Shown one piece after another: positions 1-12,300 of a stretch of DNA of 64,000 nucleotides. The notes beneath the pieces were generated by a model. The model had not been told where the DNA came from. It was given only the letters and a program-made list of their open reading frames with translations, and ran no database searches. Every line of letters begins with the position of its first letter. Positions within the stretch are counted from its first letter, which is position 1. A program made the position numbers and the translations under genes. Source of the DNA: Phalacrocorax aristotelis (Eukaryota > Chordata > Aves > Suliformes > Phalacrocoracidae); the NCBI RefSeq assembly GCF_949628215.1, contig NC_134297.1, positions 4,216,001 through 4,280,000 of the forward strand. Direction: 5' to 3'.

Positions 1-3000
1 CATTAATGAAACTCGCCTACAAATATAACCCGTAAATCAGAGGAAAAAGGCCAGCTACTTAAGATGCAATTTTAATATAACAAAGCAAGAGCAGTAAATG
101 GTGTTCTGCTGTTCTTGTTCCATGGCACAAGGAAATGCTATAGTGTACGGTTTTTGTTTACCTGTCTACTGACCCGTCAAAACACTTAAGGTACCTCAGA
201 AGTAGCAGCCATGTGAAAAAAAGAACTTACGAAGTACACAGTATTACACACCTGTGTGGTTTAAAGCAGATTTCTATTATGAACTTCAACAGACATTCAC
301 AGCTGTCAATAAAGAGTGAATGTAACGCCTTTAAAGATAGATATCTATCGCATATATATATTTGAAAATGCAGTAGGCTTAATTCAACAATACTTCATTT
401 TACTTTGCATTAAACAGCCGTAGGACAAAACCGAGACAAACTGCTTGGAATAGGGACTGGCACCTGCATTCCCCCTCACCAGGGGAGTGTCACAGCACTC
501 GGCTCAAGAGTCACATTTCCTCTCACTGGATTAGTGACCTTTAAAATCTCTTCTGCAGAGCACACCACCTTCCGCAGGCAGGCAGAGCACCGAGCCAACT
601 CAAGCCAAAAGCTCTCATTGCAAATAACTTCTAAAAAAAGAAAAATAATTTCAGGAAAAAAAATCTCTGCCTTCCTTCTTTATTAGCAGCTTGTTTTCCT
701 TCTGTTTGAAACTTCCAGGGGAAAATAATTGCCTCCTAAAGGAGCCCCTTTCAATCTGAATGCCCCTGCCTGTTTCCCAAGATCAGTGCCTACATACCTT
801 ACGCAGCAGAGTGATGCAGACCTCTCGGGTACCACACGAGCTTTGCCCCTAAGTTGCACCTGCAATTTGCAGATCTCAGCTTGCTCCATAAGCCTCAGTT
901 AAGAAAGTGCTCCCTAAACGCTTGCCTTCTCCAATTGGTTAATTAAAGCACGTGTAGACCAAACACTCCGGTTCCTGGGGATGCTCTTACTGGCTGCCTG
1001 CCCCTCACCTGAGCTGGTGGAACATCAGGTGTTGAAATGTCACTGCTTGCAGCGTGGCCTTTCTATGTCAACCACCAGCCCCTTTCAACACTTTGCTGTT
1101 AACTGAAGCGGTTCAGCAGGGAGCTCATGCATACCGGAGGGCTGGAGTAGAGGAATACATGGACAGCTGGGAGCCTTCACTTCAAGACATCCCAAATGCT
1201 TCCACTCCCACTCACAAATGAGAGTTTGCAGTTATGCGCCCAAGGTTATGCACTGAAATTAATGGAGACGATGAGATCATAAATCAGGAGTCCCAACCTC
1301 CAGCACCAGTCAGGCCCACAGACTCCGCGCTGCATCACCACGTGCGGCAGCACGCACAGCCAAGACAGGACACGCAGGAAGGGAAGAGGCAGAGGGGTCT
1401 GAAGATTCCTCTTTCCTTTCTCTGTAGAAAGCAGAGTACTGCTGGACAACTCAGCAGGACAGATCCAGCACTGATATATGGTTAGCGCTGTTCACTTGCC
1501 AGTTGGAAGGAGACAAGTTTCAGGGGTCAAAATTCTTAAGTAACACTCCAGTTTCCACCTAATTGTCTCCCAAGATGCACAAATACCACCCAACTCACCG
1601 TGGACATAATTTCCTTTTTTTGTTTCTCTATTTTCAAATCACTAAGTAATACAAGTACTTTTAACAGCCATTTCCACATGCTTGTTGTACTCCACAGTTT
1701 CTAAAAAGATTTCCTAATTGCCCAAGCTTATCTAAATCACTTATTGTTGGTGGTGTTAACATGCAGAAGTTAAGCAATTGATTGAAGAGGAAACAACTGT
1801 TTGCTGTCTGATATAAAATGGGCCTCCAAGTCTCAAAGTATTGAGGGAGTTCCTGTCCGTATCAGAAAAGAAGTGAGCAGCAGGTTTTTTGTGGTCTCCA
1901 CAGAGAGGCGATGGCTTGGGTAGGCAGGGAGGATCATTTCTGAGCATTGGGCTCTTGCCAGCTTGCAGGGGCGCTGTGCTCCTTCCCCTTAATGTTCTAC
2001 AGCTAGAAAACATCTCCATTTATAAAACTTCATGTATGAAGAGTTAATATATGACCAGTACATCATTAAATACACAATCATTTCTATATTAAGTAGTGAA
2101 AAGTTTAGCAGGTCAATTTGGTGCTTATAACCATTTCTGGCATATACTATATCCTGCTACTATTCCTGCTGCGTAGCACCTGTTATCCTACTGTGAGAGA
2201 TACTCTGCAAATACAGAACTAAAAACAGATTGGAAGTTTTTGAAGCAAAGACTCATATTCACGTGGCCTCATATCCACTTTCTATTTAAGTGGCTGGGTT
2301 CAGGTGTTCAGAGGAGCCTGCGCCAATAGCAGACACTAGCCTCAGGGACTTTGGTGACTAGATGTGGCCTTCAACCTAACCACAAGAAGAAGAGCAGGAA
2401 AGACAAAGACAAGGACAACATCCTTAACAAAGCGTAACTAGCACAGGGAACAGCCAGCCAAATGCTGTGCCTCAGCCCGGACCGTATCTTTGCAATGGGC
2501 AGTAGTGAAACACAGGCTCTGACCTTTCCAGTGCAGGGCCACTGCCACAGACTGCAGGCACAGGTGTTCTTGTACTGTGGCTCCTTCTTGCACCATTAAA
2601 AGCCTTTGAACCTGAAACACTCAGCAGAGGCCACTGCCACTTGAGTTACAGGCATAACTCCACTGGCTGCTAACCCATAACATGCCGTTATGCCTTAACC
2701 TGAGCAGCCGTCAAAGGCAAATACACTTCGCTTTTCCACAGCATCTTTTTTTCCTATTGGTAGAGAGATTTGAGATTTAACCCAACTTTTTTTCTTAATC
2801 TCACATTCACACGTATTCCGAGAATGAGGGGAAGGTTTAGTGCCAATAGTATCCTGAGAAAACTCAGCCTAACTTCCAGGTGAAAGAAACCAGAAATCTT
2901 TTATGATACCATGACCGGAGACATTTAGACAGCTGACACTTTAACACCCTTAGGAATATACAATCATCATCACTTCAGGCAGTCATGCATTTCAGGCAAT

Positions 3001-5896
3001 AAACCATGATTTGCCTTGTCCTTCACCTGCAACAGAAATTTAATCCACTTCACTCAATTTAGCGACGGTTCTCTAAAAAAAAAAAAAAAAGAGCTGGAAA
3101 CCCAGGTAATTAATTAAGAATAGAGTTTGAACTTATACCGGAGAGGGAAAGTAATCCTAAGTAGTTATACAATATTATTCAAATGTAAAGTTTCTAAACT
3201 ACATGCACCACAGTACTGGGGAAAAAAAACCCAATCTTGTTACAAAAATGTTCCAGGACAGCAAACGCTGTATGTATACACAATACACATACAAATGTGT
3301 AACAAGATCATTATAAGATTAAGCACTCTAGAGTTAAAGACTTCACAGAGAGATGGTTACTCCCACAACATTAATTCAGCTGCATTTTTATACCTTTATG
3401 CCTGAAGATAACATTACTGACAAATTAATACACTAAGATTTGCATATCACAAGGCAGAGAGGAATGGGAAACATTGTACAAGTGACACATGCTTGGTACA
3501 AAATTGCTAGGCTCACGTTAACTTTCAGTGAAGCCCCTGACTCCTTTTTTCCTTTGTCAAAAGGTGATATTTCTCTGAAATTTCAGGGGAACTCCAAGAA
3601 CTTTGTTCAGTTGTAATGACTGAAGCGTGGAAACCACATGAATTTCAGGCCAGGCTGCATGATCACTCCAGATAAACTATATCAAAGCGTGGGACATATG
3701 GACAAGTTTCACATGGAGCTTTGAGGTTTGTCCAGTACCAATGGTTAACATGTCACTGCCAACGCACACTAAGCAAAACAAGCCTTGTAAGGTGAAACAG
3801 TAGAGGAAGCTGCTGAGATGTCATCTTGAGCAGGTCCATCCCTGCTCCCCCATTACAGAGTCCTACCACGCTACCCTCACCCCAGACACTGACAAAACCT
3901 GGAACCGAAGTGAGTACTTGGGAGAAAAAGCTGAATTGACTTGCAAACAGGTCTTTGAAAAGGAAACATTCTCTCTTAGTAACAGTAGGTGACAAGGTGC
4001 CAGTGCTCCTGAGCTCTGCAATGCACACTCAAACCAGCTGGGGAAGAGAAAACCGAGTATATTAACCCAAGCAAAGCGTTGCCACACTGCTTACTGGGGC
4101 TAACACTACAAGGACCCTTCAATGGAACACTACAAATCATTAAATGATTCTGTTTTCTGTATGCAGCACATCTGGGAAAGGTTAATGAGAAAAGGTGTGG
4201 TGATGGTGAGCTCTTCAGTGCAACAGCCATTCCTAGGTACAGCTGTATGTAACGGAACAGGATCTCTTTGCAAGAGAAATTGCTTCTTGGCCAAAGGACT
4301 TTAATCAATACCTAAATATTTAGAGATACAATTGCACACTGCCACTCCCAGTTTTATACAGAGTGGTCATCCGAGTGTGCCACGGAACAGAGGCACCTTG
4401 AGCTGGCCCCAAACCGGCACAGGTCTGGACGGCAAAGCCACACACAGGGCTCAGCAGCGGTATGGGGCCAGCCCTGGTCTGAAGGAAATAAACCCTTCTG
4501 GAACACAGGGAGCCCACCACAGGGACACTCCAGTGGCACCGCGTTCACTCCCAGACTGGATCTGGTCAAGGTGGTGGAAAACCTGAACTAAGAAGCTCCC
4601 CTGCACCTAAGTTGCTGCCGCAAGAAGCCATTCATGTATTTCTGCTCTGCATCCTTTAGTAACCCTATTATCCGTGTTTTCCCATTGTCTGGAGTTTCAG
4701 TCACCCCATTATTTTGGACAATGGAAAACAGACTGCACTACAGTACCTTTCCTGACATTTTAACACCCACCCCTTTTCCTTTCTCTTGAAAGAAAGGGCA
4801 GAACAAAGTTCAAAAAATAAAATTAAATAAAAAACATATCTTGGGTTCTGACCCTGAGCTCTGATCTGCTTGGGCAGTCCGACAGCCTGACTAGCTAAAT
4901 GATCTGTCAGAGAAAAGAACTAAATGCATGTATATATATTAAGCTTTTATTTAACAGTTAATTAATTAGTATTTCTATAAACATATACACCTCTTTTTTC
5001 CAAAGTTCTGTAAGTCAGCACATTTTTTCACCACAGACTGTTGTAGCCCCTTTTTTTTCCTTCAAACTTTATTATAAAGCCCCAAAAGTTCACATAATGT
5101 CTCGCTATTGTTTCTTTAAAGAGGAATTCTCCTCCCCGCCTCCTCCTTTCTCTGTATCTCTGAGGCACCACATGGCACAATAAGAGCCCTTTCATGTTCA
5201 AGACTCAGAGTCGTTGCTGTGGTAACTCACCCAGCCTCACCGAGTATCCAAACAGTTAAAATTAAAAAATAAAATCGGAGACCCAGCGGGTCTGACTACA
5301 ATCTTATCTTTACCGTGATGGCTTTGAGGGACATTAAGAAGCAAAATAATAACCTTTTGCCCAGATTAGTCACCTAAAAGTGTCGATTATTTAAGACAGA
5401 AGGACATTTGTGCTGTTCCAACAAGTATTCGGCTGAAACGGGAGCACAAAGACAGAGAAGACGCAATGCAGAGCACTAGTAGCCAGTGGCATAAAAATTA
5501 TGGTGTGGAGTTTTTAACCACTTACAGACAGATTTCTCTTCCCCTCCCGTGCTGCCTCCCCCTCGCGCATATAACAGCTTTGGGACAGACACTGTAAGGG
5601 AAGCTTTTGAAGGATTTTCTCTAACGGGCAATAGGCAGCACAAAGTGTCATTAATTGCTACCTTGCAGGAAATGCTGCTACAAAGAGAAACCCATGCTTT
5701 CCGTATGAAAAACCAAAAAAAAAAAAGGGATTTTTTTCCCCTCCCTCTACGTGCTCAGACAAGCCACCACTTGAGGCCCCCAAGTATCTGCTATTATCAG
5801 TTAAGTCACGTCTAGTGCCAGGCAAAAGGTCATTTCAGGTCATTCCGGAGATGAAAGGAAGGGGTAATGTATGTGAGAATGCCTGAACTGGCAAGC
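1..5896. other. Intergenic, no gene seen
   Basis: AT-rich single-copy-looking sequence. Short open frames lack any recognisable domain and none is flanked by convincing splice sites. Notable items are a perfect 14-bp palindrome at 336-349 (two overlapping GATA motifs), an A16 run near 3,075-3,091, an AT-rich tract with TTAATTAATTAG at about 4,925-4,990, and an A-run near 5,714-5,726. I searched by eye for the miR-100/let-7a-2/miR-125b-1 cluster, known to lie on this side of UBASH3B in vertebrates, and did not find it. Confidence -1.
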
Positions 5897-6000
5897 AAAG
5901 AGAAAAAAGGGCGAGGAGGTGAGAGAGAAAAAAGGGAGGAAGGAAAAAGGATGCGAGAAGAGGAAGAGAAGGATAGAAAGAGGGAGGGAGCAGATGAGAG
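5897..6000. repeat. Polypurine tract
   Basis: About 104 bases on the + strand are G/A with only seven pyrimidine interruptions, with no single repeating unit. Such mirror-rich homopurine DNA can form triplex (H-DNA). No gene is associated with it. Confidence -1.
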
Positions 6001-6175
6001 GATGATATCAGACTAAAAAGGAATGTTCTTACTGCCAGGAAACAAATAAAAGACCAAATCACAGAACCTCTGGTGACACAATCTATGAACTTGATTCCTC
6101 AATCAAATAAAAAGGCTGCCATATTTTCCAGGGTCATCTTTTTATTCCAGTCCTTCAATGAGGTTTTTCTGGTTC

Positions 6176-6213
6176 TTCACCCCCACCCCCCACCCCCCTT
6201 TTTTTTTTTTTTT
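6176..6213. repeat. C-run/T-run low-complexity tract
   Basis: Three runs of five to six C separated by single A are followed directly by about 18 T. The minus strand therefore has consecutive G-runs with one-base loops, a G-quadruplex-type motif beside an A-tract. Confidence -1.
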
Positions 6214-7390
6214 ACCCTTAACTGCTGAGAAAGGCAAATGCTTAAGGGAGAAAGGACTATCCATTGTCTGGGGTATCTGCTTCAGCTTCCTTTGTCTAGG
6301 AATTATAAGAGAGAGGTAGAGGGTTTTTTTTTTTTCTTTTTATGCATCTAAAAAAATCAATTTTGCATTTAGCAGTGAAAAATAAAATATCGTGATGCTA
6401 GAGCAGACGGCCCAGCATTCCTCCATTTGCCTTTTCTCACTTCTCCCCCTTCCACTTCTCAGCCCCCCTCCATAAGGTAGTAGTCAGATAAAATTTTCAG
6501 TCAAGCCCATCAGTCATTCCTGAATCCATTCCAAGGTTCCCCCTCCACCCCGACTCCTTCCACCTCCCTTTGCTCTCAACTCGGGCTATACTTGTCTAAC
6601 AAATCATTTTTGTAGGACAAGCGACTGGCTCATGCAGAGATTGCACACATAACCCAGGCACTGCCGACAAACTGTCAGGGGAGGAAGAGCTTTAGTAGAA
6701 TTTTTTTTTTTTTTTTGGTTCCTTTATTTGCAAAAGCATTCCTGTTCTGGGATGCCCTCCTCCTCTGTGCTCTCCCCCAGCCACTCCAACCTCATGCTGA
6801 CCACACTGATTTTGCCTGAAGCTTCAGTGGAGTGCAGACCATGTTGGGAATTACATCACATAAAATTATCCTTTTATCAGTGTGTGGCGGCATGGTGAGA
6901 CCCTTTCAGTGCGCAGCAGCCTCACCCAGCCTCATAAAAACATCTTCTTTTGTGCTTTATGCCTGAGAATGGGTTTTCTGGCCACGCACGCAAAAGGTGC
7001 TGCTGTTTGCCCCCTCCCCATCCCGCCATACCCGCACAGATTTAGTGCTTCCTAAGGCTGGGGAGAAGGGAAAATTACCTGGGGAATGACTACAGTTTTC
7101 TTTGTTAGCAGCAGGACGCTCTGTTTATTGGGTTGGGGAGGGGAGGACGGTTGCTAAACGACCTGCAGGTTTTTGGGGGGGCTGCTGAGAGTCTGGGTGG
7201 ACCGCAGCCAAATCAGCGGGTGACACAAAGCTCTGCCCAGCCTCACGCTGGAGAAAGCTGTTGCCACCCCGCGCCGGCCATCTCCTCCGCTGCGAGTGCC
7301 AACGAGAGCCCCACGGCAAATGCTCGCTGCCTGCAGCAGCAGGGATGGCAGGCCACGCAGACCTGCCGCCTGCTTCCCACAGGGAAAAGC
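6214..7390. other. Intergenic, no gene seen
   Basis: Mostly AT-rich with T-runs near 6,324 and 6,700. A short GC- and CpG-richer patch lies at about 7,120-7,330. Frames on both strands are open there, the longest about 100 codons, without recognisable sequence. It is too short and CpG-poor to call an island. Confidence -1.
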
Positions 7391-7393
7391 ATG

Positions 7394-7442
7394 GCTATTT
7401 TAAACAGCACAAGCTATTTAAAACTGCAGTGCTAAAATAGCT
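7394..7442. repeat. Short inverted repeat with triple CTATTT motif
   Basis: AGCTATTT at 7,412-7,419 is the exact reverse complement of AAATAGCT at 7,435-7,442, giving an eight-base stem with a 15-base loop. A third related copy, GCTATTTTA (7,394-7,402), is the reverse complement of TAAAATAGC at 7,433-7,441. The motifs resemble MEF2-type A/T-rich sites but are not exact consensus sites. Confidence -1.
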
Positions 7443-7624
7443 CTGGACATGCAGAAAAATGCCCAGGCGAAGCCTCTGGAAACTGCTGATAATGGTGACA
7501 TTCCCACACAAGGTATACTCGAAAAGCTTTTCTTGGTTATTGTTCTGGCAGACATTTGAACCAATCAATTAAAATTCATTTTAAGATTTTTGAAGTCAGA
7601 GTCCAAAGTCCTCTGAGATACCAA

Positions 7625-7700
7625 GTGACTCTGTGGCTAGAGCTGTGGAAGACTAAGGTTTAAGTCCCGTACCTAATTAATCGGGATGAATTAGGTTCAC
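7625..7700 (+). repeat. Possible tRNA-derived SINE head (MIR-like)
   Basis: GTGGCTAGAGC at about 7,633 resembles a Pol III A box, and GGTTTAAGTCCC at 7,657-7,668 resembles a B box, at spacing suitable for a tRNA-derived SINE. The following bases do not fold into a tRNA acceptor arm and only loosely recall MIR. Weak call. Confidence -1.
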
Positions 7701-7759
7701 TCTCTCCGGCTGATGGTTCTTCATTGACAATAAATTACACTGTGCATTTTTTTCATTCA

Positions 7760-8935
7760 GTCATGCTCAGTTTCTAGCAGACACACTATTCTTCCTCATC
7801 TGTCACTTTTATTATAGCACTATCTTAGACGCATAGTTGTAGACACTTAATCAATCCTGCTGAGCTGTTATGTCTCTTTGCAACTTGCTACACCTCTGAA
7901 GAAGATGCCTACATGATTCAGACTCTTCACTAGACAACCTTGGAACTCTTGCTTGTCTATGTATTTTCTAATGCTGAAAGTTGAGACATTTCATAGTGCC
8001 ATTTGTCCCCTAAGAAGAGCTTATTGCCAAAAATCACTCCCTACTTTGCTTAGGTGTCAACTCCTCAAATATAGGGACGAAAAAAATTCAAATGTCCCTT
8101 CTTTACACAAAAATGATTCCAAATCCAGAGATCTATCTCTCACATATTGACATTTCTCCATCTGTGACCCACCGAAGGGTTAAAGCAATAGCGCATTTGT
8201 AGATGAAGACAACTGCAGGTGTGAGTGCACTAATTGGATAAGCGAACAATAATGAAAGCAAGAACAGGGGATGGTGGAAAGTGGTTTTTGCAGTAGACTG
8301 AACAATTGCAAGTGCAAGATTCTGTGAATGAAGATAAAACCACAATGAAGTTTAGTGGTTTGACACTGCCCCACACCCAGCACATGCAGTTCCCACTGAG
8401 CTCAAGGAGAGTTACGCCGCCAGCGAGGCCAAGTCCATACATCCCTCATTTGTTTGCCACATCTCTTCAGAAGTACACATTGGCAAATTTCTACATCAAT
8501 ATCAGGTTCTGCTGACCCATGTTACTTCGGGCTGTGAGCCTAACCCGAGCCTCCAGCTGCGAAGGGACACAAACATTGGGGCTGTGATGGAACAGCACAC
8601 CTAAAGTTTTCGGCCAAAGCCCAGGGGAAAAAAAGATTGTAGTTTGGCTCAGGTTTCAGTGCTAAGGAAACAAAGGTAAATATTATTAATTATTACAAGC
8701 AGGTAGGCAAAAATGCCAGCAGTGGAGGATAAAAATAAAATCCCCAACTATGGTTCAGTCCAAGTTCCTTCCCTGAAGTCTGGCTCCACTAATGCAAGAA
8801 CCACAACAAGAGCAATGTCGTTCAGCACAAGCATGGTAACAGCCAATGGCCCTCTGAGCTTTCAGCAAGCTATGAAAGAGGCAGGCAAATGCAAAACAAG
8901 AGCTAATGCTGCAGCAACACCCCAACTGTAGTTTT
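7760..8935. other. Intergenic, no gene seen
   Basis: AT-rich sequence with short chance frames on both strands. Nothing recognisable; no repeat family seen. Confidence -1.
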
Positions 8936-8939
8936 TAAT

Positions 8940-9360
8940 GCCCACAACTAATCGCCTCTAGGGCAGAATCCCAGGATCTACTGGAAAGGGTCAATATGAG
9001 CATTAAGAGATCTCTTGAAGGCGTGACACACGAGAAAAGACTAAACGACTTACTGCTGGATTGAAAGACGGATGACTTACTAAAAAAGGGGGCTGGGGGT
9101 TGGTGGTGGGACGGGTGGGGACCACGATTACAAATACCTAGAAAGCTGGCACAAAAAAGGAAGAGAATAACGATTATTTAGAACAAGCGGCTTCTTATTC
9201 CCAGTACGAGGCTCACCGAATTTTCTCACCAAGGGATTCAGTAGAGCCTCCAACAAATCTCTGTGCGGGAAAACATCTGCCACGGGACAATCTGGGCCTT
9301 GTGATCCTGGACTGGAGAGAGGGGACGGACCACAGCGCATCCCCTCTGACCTTATGATTA
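8940..9360 (+). mobile_element. Decayed CR1-type LINE 3' end
   Basis: The order of motifs follows the 3' end of old CR1 elements as I recall them: a segment like GACACACGAGAAAAGACTAA, then an ATTACAAATACCTAGAAAGCTG-like stretch, an AAAAAAGGAAGAGAATAA-like stretch, then a tail GGACGGACCACAGCG..CCCCTCTGACCTTATGATTATA. The tail is close to the CR1 ending GGACCA..GACCTC..CTTATGATTCTATG. No open reverse-transcriptase frame remains, so it is a 5'-truncated inactive fossil. A G-rich segment with at least five G-runs (9,088-9,120) lies inside it. Confidence -1.
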
Positions 9361-9364
9361 TAAA

Positions 9365-12300
9365 GCAACTTCCACTTCCTCCACTCTGCAGAGGTGGCCA
9401 ACTTAGGTACAGACGGGTGAATCATGACAGACACCGAGTCCTGAGAGGGGCTCTCATTATGAAATGACTGGGCTTTTTCCTCAGATGAGTATTAAATAGA
9501 GTAATGCAGACCACACACTATTTGTTTATTATAGCTAACAGGGAATGAATATCAGAGACTTTTAAAGCAGGAATAGCAAAGAACTTCCAGACAAATTAAA
9601 AATGTAAATGTATTTCTGATATCGGTTTCAGATTCCTTCCCCCCCACCCCACTTCCTGAAAATTAGCGTATAAGCCTCTGCCACCAGATTTCCAAGATAG
9701 CTTCCTGTAATACAACTGGAGGCATATGCCATCAGCACCTGAATATTACTTTGTTGTTAGGGACCAGCCATATGTTTCCTATTTAAAAAAATTACTTTAT
9801 ATCACAGGAAGCCACTTTTTCTAGCAACAATAGCGTAGGTTCTTTTAACCGTTTCACCCATAGAGGGAAAAATAATGAGTAACGACCAACTATAGCAGCT
9901 TTATCAAAGTCACAAGGGTAACGTGTTTTTTGAGTCTTCATATTCAACAAATCTTATGTTCTGATTAATTTATTCAGTGAAATGGTGCTATTGCAACAGC
10001 AGCCAGGGGAAATTAAAAGACTTCAGGATATGAACAACATGTTGGAATAGCGTCAGCTTCCTCAGCCACTGAGCCTCCTGCCTCAAACTAACACTCACCT
10101 TTACGTAGGGATAGAAAACTTGAAATCTGACAGAGCATTTGGCTCTGACAAGGAGACACCTCTCCCTTGTTAAAACTGAGACCCAGTCACTTGACATAGA
10201 ATTTCCGAATTCCTATTAAAGACAGTTTCTGACACTACCCACAACCGTAACATGGAGTATCTGGAATGGAAGGCAGACGGGAGTTTGCCAAAATTGTATT
10301 ACATTTTTCACTTGAAAAGGAAACTTTCTTTCAAACAACATTATTTGCAATGACAGTGGTTTTCCTCCTGAAAAACATCCTGAGTGTATTTCGATTTGAC
10401 AGACCACTGCGTCACTCCGAGGCTGGGGAGCATCGTGGGAGAGGGAGAAAAGAGTCTCCCATATAAAGAGGGACCAAGAAGCATTGCAATTACAGTTCAT
10501 AAGACAGCGTGATGTCTTATTTCTGGAACCTAAATCATTTGGGGTTTCAACTACAATATTTAGTGTTTGATTTCTAGCAGGAACCAAAAAAAAATTTCTT
10601 CCTCAGAAGCTCTCCTGGAAAAGCTCCACATCCCATTCCTCCCTCGCCAGCTGGCCAAGCGTTCAGAAACATGGCACCAGGCAGCGCTTGCTTGTGGGTA
10701 TTTATTTCCCTTAGATATTGAGGTAGACATTTGATGCGTCTCTTGACAGAAATCAAAAGTGTGCAAAGTTTTAAGAAAAAGTGACAACGATAAGGAAAAC
10801 TTTCCAAAGATGAAAGGCTCGATATTTCGGCATTTTCAAGGTATTCTGATGGTGGCGGGTACACCTTCCATCTACTTTACGAGAAGGAAGGTATCCGAGT
10901 CTCAAATTCTGCTTTGTGAGAAACAAGTTTATTTCACTTTTCACTCAGTTACAGCTGGGATTTTTCAATTGCCAATATCAGAAAATTTCCAGTCAGAGCG
11001 AGCCGAGTGCTAAAGCTGGTTTGTCGTTGAATTCAGATTGTCACAACATGTATTTGAATTTGAGTTGAAATTCTCGTGATATTTTTGGGAAAATGAAAGT
11101 ATATGACAAACTCTGCCTTGCTCTGAATATAAGCATTTTAGGTTTTATACCCCAATCTCAGTTTCCCCCTGAGGAGTAAAGTACTGCTTATCATGTGAAA
11201 CTCCGGCACACACAGTCTATCCTGGTATCGCCACAGTGTAATTCATATTGTCCCTCCGAAATTCCCATAAGGTCAGAGTCAGACTCAAGACACCCTTCCC
11301 CTCAGAGCTTTGGCTGAGCTTCTTGCAAGATATTTTGATGTTTCCAGTCCTAGATGAAAACACATGACTTCCAAATGTGTGAAAATTCACAGGCAAATAC
11401 TTAGGGTTAAAAAAAAATATATTATTTTCTGCCAAGTAGATGTTTTGGACAAAGATTCTGGTTGGCTGTGGGTGTGTGCAAAGTGGTTCAAACTGCCATC
11501 TGCATTAGAGACAGTAATGGGATGTGATAGGAGCGCAGACACAACACGGCAAAGGCAGCTCTCCCTCACTCGCGCTATTGTCTTTCAGCCTCTGGGAGCT
11601 CTGCCTGCATCTGGCAGAAAAGTTGATCAACTTGGGGTAGCTAATCAGGCTGCTGCAATTTCCGGCCCTTTCTTTCCCAGATTCCTCAGATCAAAGTTCA
11701 AGTCCCAGAATTATTATTCCCCGAATGCTTAATGAGCTCCAACCGAGGGACACCAAAGGCAAAGCTAAAACATTGGCCGTGCACTTCATTGAGTTTGGCC
11801 AATGTGGCTAAAAACAAGAGGGTGGGATCCATAGCATGCAAAATCGCAATATACAGATTCGTATTTTAATCCAATTAAGATTCCTACGCACGAGCAGGGA
11901 CGATAAAGGACTTCAGTCACTTTGTAAAGAGGCGTCTGCTTCCCTCATATTAAAATTTTGCAAAGGTAGAATTGGCCTTGTTGTCAATCATTTCTAAAGA
12001 ACTCTCTTTTGGGAGAATAGCAGAGCCCCACAAGCACAAAAGCTTCCTTGAAGACTAAAGTTCAGGATGTTGAAATGCAAAAGTCGGATTTTGCCAGGAG
12101 GCACGATTTCTGAAGCCAGATGATTCCACCTCAGATTAAGTTATTGAAGATCTTTGCATGCAGAAACATTTCTTTGTTCTGGCAAACACTCCCCGAGTTT
12201 TCTATTCACAAACGTGACCCCTCGGAAAGCCAGCCAAGATTCTTTCACGTTATCAGGTCAGAATGTTCAGGGCCCAATTATTTTAATAGTTATAAAAAAC

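Noticed and set aside
27..38. AACCCGTAAATC, resembling the 5' end of miR-99/miR-100, whose host gene lies upstream of UBASH3B in vertebrates
   Set aside because: One mismatch within the first 12 bases of a miRNA that is normally invariant, a divergent 3' half, and no complementary arm nearby to form a hairpin.
7633..7700. Possible functional tRNA gene
   Set aside because: A and B boxes are degenerate, and no acceptor stem or anticodon arm can be drawn.
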